Positions 62,602 to 64,000 of a DNA stretch of 64,000 nt are shown here, piece after piece. Both the position numbers and the translations under genes were made by a program. Under the pieces are notes generated by a model. The model was not told the origin of the DNA. It saw only the letters and a list, made by a program, of their open reading frames with translations, and did not search any database. Position 1 is the first letter of the stretch; each line of letters begins with the position of its first letter. Source of the DNA: a bacterium (GTDB lineage: Bacteria; Electryoneota; Electryoneia; Electryoneales; Electryoneaceae); NCBI GenBank assembly GCA_028278125.1, contig JANQEY010000014.1, positions 1-64,000 on the forward strand, read 5' to 3'.

Positions 62602-64000
62602 ATGAATATTTCTGTTAATACTCGCAGATTAGCCTTATTGATTGTCTCAATAGTTTTATTGGCAATTGCGTTTATTGAAGAAAGTCCGGTAAATGTCATC
62701 TCTGCCATGTCATATATACCGGCTGAGTATATAGCATGTGTCATTGGTTTGTTTATTCTCAATTTGATTGTCGTTTCGTGGAGATTGGTGTTACTCCTGT
62801 CCCATTTTGGCATTACCCTGCCGGTTGGAATCATTTTTAGGGCAAGCGTAGCAGGTCACTATGCTGGATTGTTTGTCTTTTCAATCGTTGGTCAGGTAGT
62901 TGGTCGTGACTACGTGCTGCGACATCACGGAGTATCACCGGTGCTGAGTGCAGCACTGGTTTTTTATGAGAAAACAGTATCGTTGTTGGTAGGTGGTTTG
63001 TTATGCCTCATTGGGATAGTTAGTCTCGCGGATAAGCTTCCTTTGATAAAGTACTTGCCTGACATTCCATATGCTCAAATGATGATTGTTGTGTTGGTTG
63101 GGTTTGCAATAAGTTATATTCTGTGGCGATCAAAATTTGAATCACTTCTGTTTTCAAGGCTTGTTTCAATACAAACTTTGATTAATTTCATTGTTATTGC
63201 TACTGCAACCGTTATTGCAAACCTGCTTGTTATCTCATCCTTCGTTGTCGGAGTGCTGGCTTTTTATCCTGATGCCAATCTACATGATATCTTTGCTGCA
63301 GCTGCAATAATCAGTTTTGCAGCAAGCTTGCCATTAACACTCAATGGATGGGGTTTGCGTGAGATGGCTGCTTTATACATCCTTGGCTTATTTGGAATTG
63401 CAGCATCAAAGGCTGTGGCTCTGTCCATTTTGGTAGGGCTTTGTGCCAGTGTCGTAATACTTGTAGCCACGTTACTTGTATTTTATAGCAAGCAAAATAA
63501 TGAGTCTGCACACGTAACAGGTAACTATATTAAAAGCAATTTAGATGTTAATAAAGTTGCCGTTTGGGTAGTTACAATTTTTGCTGCAACTTTGATTTTC
63601 TTTCAGCTGCATGTGGTTTTTCCTGGTGGGGTGATTAATCTTAATCTAGCTGATCCATTTGCCATTATTGCTTTTGCCGTTGTTGTGGCCCACTGGATTT
63701 TTGATCGGAGTTTACCGCATTGGCGTTTTGATAAGATGAATGCTTTTATAGTTGCATTTAGTTTGCTACTTATATTCGGCTTTCTTCGCGGGGTAATGGA
63801 TATTGGTGTTACACAGTGGGCACTTGCAGGAAGAGTGATTGGCTGGTTGGTGCTTGTTGGCTACATGGCCGCCGGTTATCTTGTTGTTTCATATATGGGA
63901 GCACGTGGTTTTCGTCGAATGACTGAGACAATGGTTTCAGTTGCAGTAGTAATTGTCCTTTTTAGTGTACTTCAATACATTTTTCTTTCCTTAGGCCTGA
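62602..64000 (+). CDS. YbhN-like flippase domain fused to O-antigen-ligase-like domain, 3' truncated
   Basis: The frame is open from the ATG at 62602 to the window end, 466 codons so far. The first 300 or so residues are hydrophobic and carry RLVLLLSHFGI near 55, AGHYAGLFVFSIVGQVVGRD near 84 and PLTLNGWGLREMAALYILG near 243, features of the YbhN/LPG-synthase transmembrane (UPF0104) family. After a short loop near 310-325 the sequence restarts with a helix and then FPGGVINLNLADPFAI near 342 and WALAGRVIGWLVLVGY near 408, patterns of O-antigen ligase/polymerase proteins. It would combine lipid-linked glycan movement and ligation or polymerisation in one chain. The truncated end prevents seeing the ligase catalytic loop. 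Confidence 0.78.
   Translation, partial: MNISVNTRRLALLIVSIVLLAIAFIEESPVNVISAMSYIPAEYIACVIGLFILNLIVVSWRLVLLLSHFGITLPVGIIFRASVAGHYAGLFVFSIVGQVVGRDYVLRHHGVSPVLSAALVFYEKTVSLLVGGLLCLIGIVSLADKLPLIKYLPDIPYAQMMIVVLVGFAISYILWRSKFESLLFSRLVSIQTLINFIVIATATVIANLLVISSFVVGVLAFYPDANLHDIFAAAAIISFAASLPLTLNGWGLREMAALYILGLFGIAASKAVALSILVGLCASVVILVATLLVFYSKQNNESAHVTGNYIKSNLDVNKVAVWVVTIFAATLIFFQLHVVFPGGVINLNLADPFAIIAFAVVVAHWIFDRSLPHWRFDKMNAFIVAFSLLLIFGFLRGVMDIGVTQWALAGRVIGWLVLVGYMAAGYLVVSYMGARGFRRMTETMVSVAVVIVLFSVLQYIFLSLGL

Noticed and set aside
1..64000. tRNA, rRNA, CRISPR arrays, insertion sequences or prophage genes
   Set aside because: Looked for along both strands by eye; no tRNA-like cloverleaf, no spaced direct repeats and no transposase or integrase reading frame was found.

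Overview
The window is a stretch of a gammaproteobacterial chromosome devoted almost entirely to surface glycan synthesis: 52 protein genes, of which all but two (a kinase-like gene and rfaH) lie on the plus strand, and no RNA genes that I can see. The gammaproteobacterial reading rests on an RfaH-type antiterminator paired with a perfect ops element, on a lipopolysaccharide (LPS) inner-core block resembling the one in Pseudomonas, and on WbpL/O-antigen-ligase type genes. No taxonomic marker gene is present, so the genus is open.

Layout. (1) 1-6150: LPS core modification block with WaaP/InaA-type sugar kinases, one NodU-type carbamoyltransferase and a polytopic GT-C-like membrane protein. (2) 6327-7680: regulatory hub. 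An rfaH gene on the minus strand faces away from a long leader that carries a perfect 14-base ops site (7144-7157) and ends at a MarR-type EPS-associated regulator. (3) 7839-22921: nonulosonic (pseudaminic-acid-like) sugar pathway (pseB, pseC, aldo/keto reductase, SpsF-type cytidylyltransferase, class III aminotransferase, PseG-GNAT fusion, NeuB-type synthase, PIG-L deacetylase). Embedded in it are homologues of phosphosulfolactate synthase (ComA) and 2-phosphosulfolactate phosphatase (ComB), a B12 radical SAM enzyme, a second carbamoyltransferase and an ATP-grasp ligase. (4) 23044-38371: unusual transferases, an N-acetyl sugar amidotransferase, an amidase, a GNAT, a second set of nonulosonic-type genes (SpsF-like, DegT aminotransferase, GT2-NeuA fusion, Gfo/Idh oxidoreductase, second NeuB) and a second B12 radical SAM enzyme. 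(5) 38373-54611: sulfotransferase, MsbA/PglK-like ABC exporter, SPASM radical SAM enzyme, HisC-like aminotransferase, methyltransferases, a NeuA-2-hydroxyacid dehydrogenase fusion, epimerase, HAD phosphatase and two sulfatase-like proteins. (6) 54712-64000: heparinase II/III, asparagine synthase-like amidotransferase, GT2, epimerase, GT4, a WecA/WbpL-type initiating transferase, and a truncated membrane protein that joins a YbhN-like flippase domain to an O-antigen-ligase-like domain.

How it may work together (inference). RfaH loaded at ops would let polymerase read through the very long plus-strand operon. The sugar genes make at least one, probably two, CMP-activated nonulosonic acids. The WbpL-type enzyme starts the lipid-linked glycan, GT2/GT4 and GT-B-like proteins extend it, tailoring enzymes carbamoylate, amidinate, amidate, methylate and sulfate it, and the ABC exporter and ligase-like protein move and attach it. 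The most unusual element is the ComA/ComB pair: ComB is translationally coupled to a NeuB-type synthase and ComA directly follows the PseG fusion. This suggests that sulfolactate, or a product of it, is made from phosphoenolpyruvate and sulfite and attached to the sugar, giving a sulfonated nonulosonic acid. I know of no described pathway of that kind.
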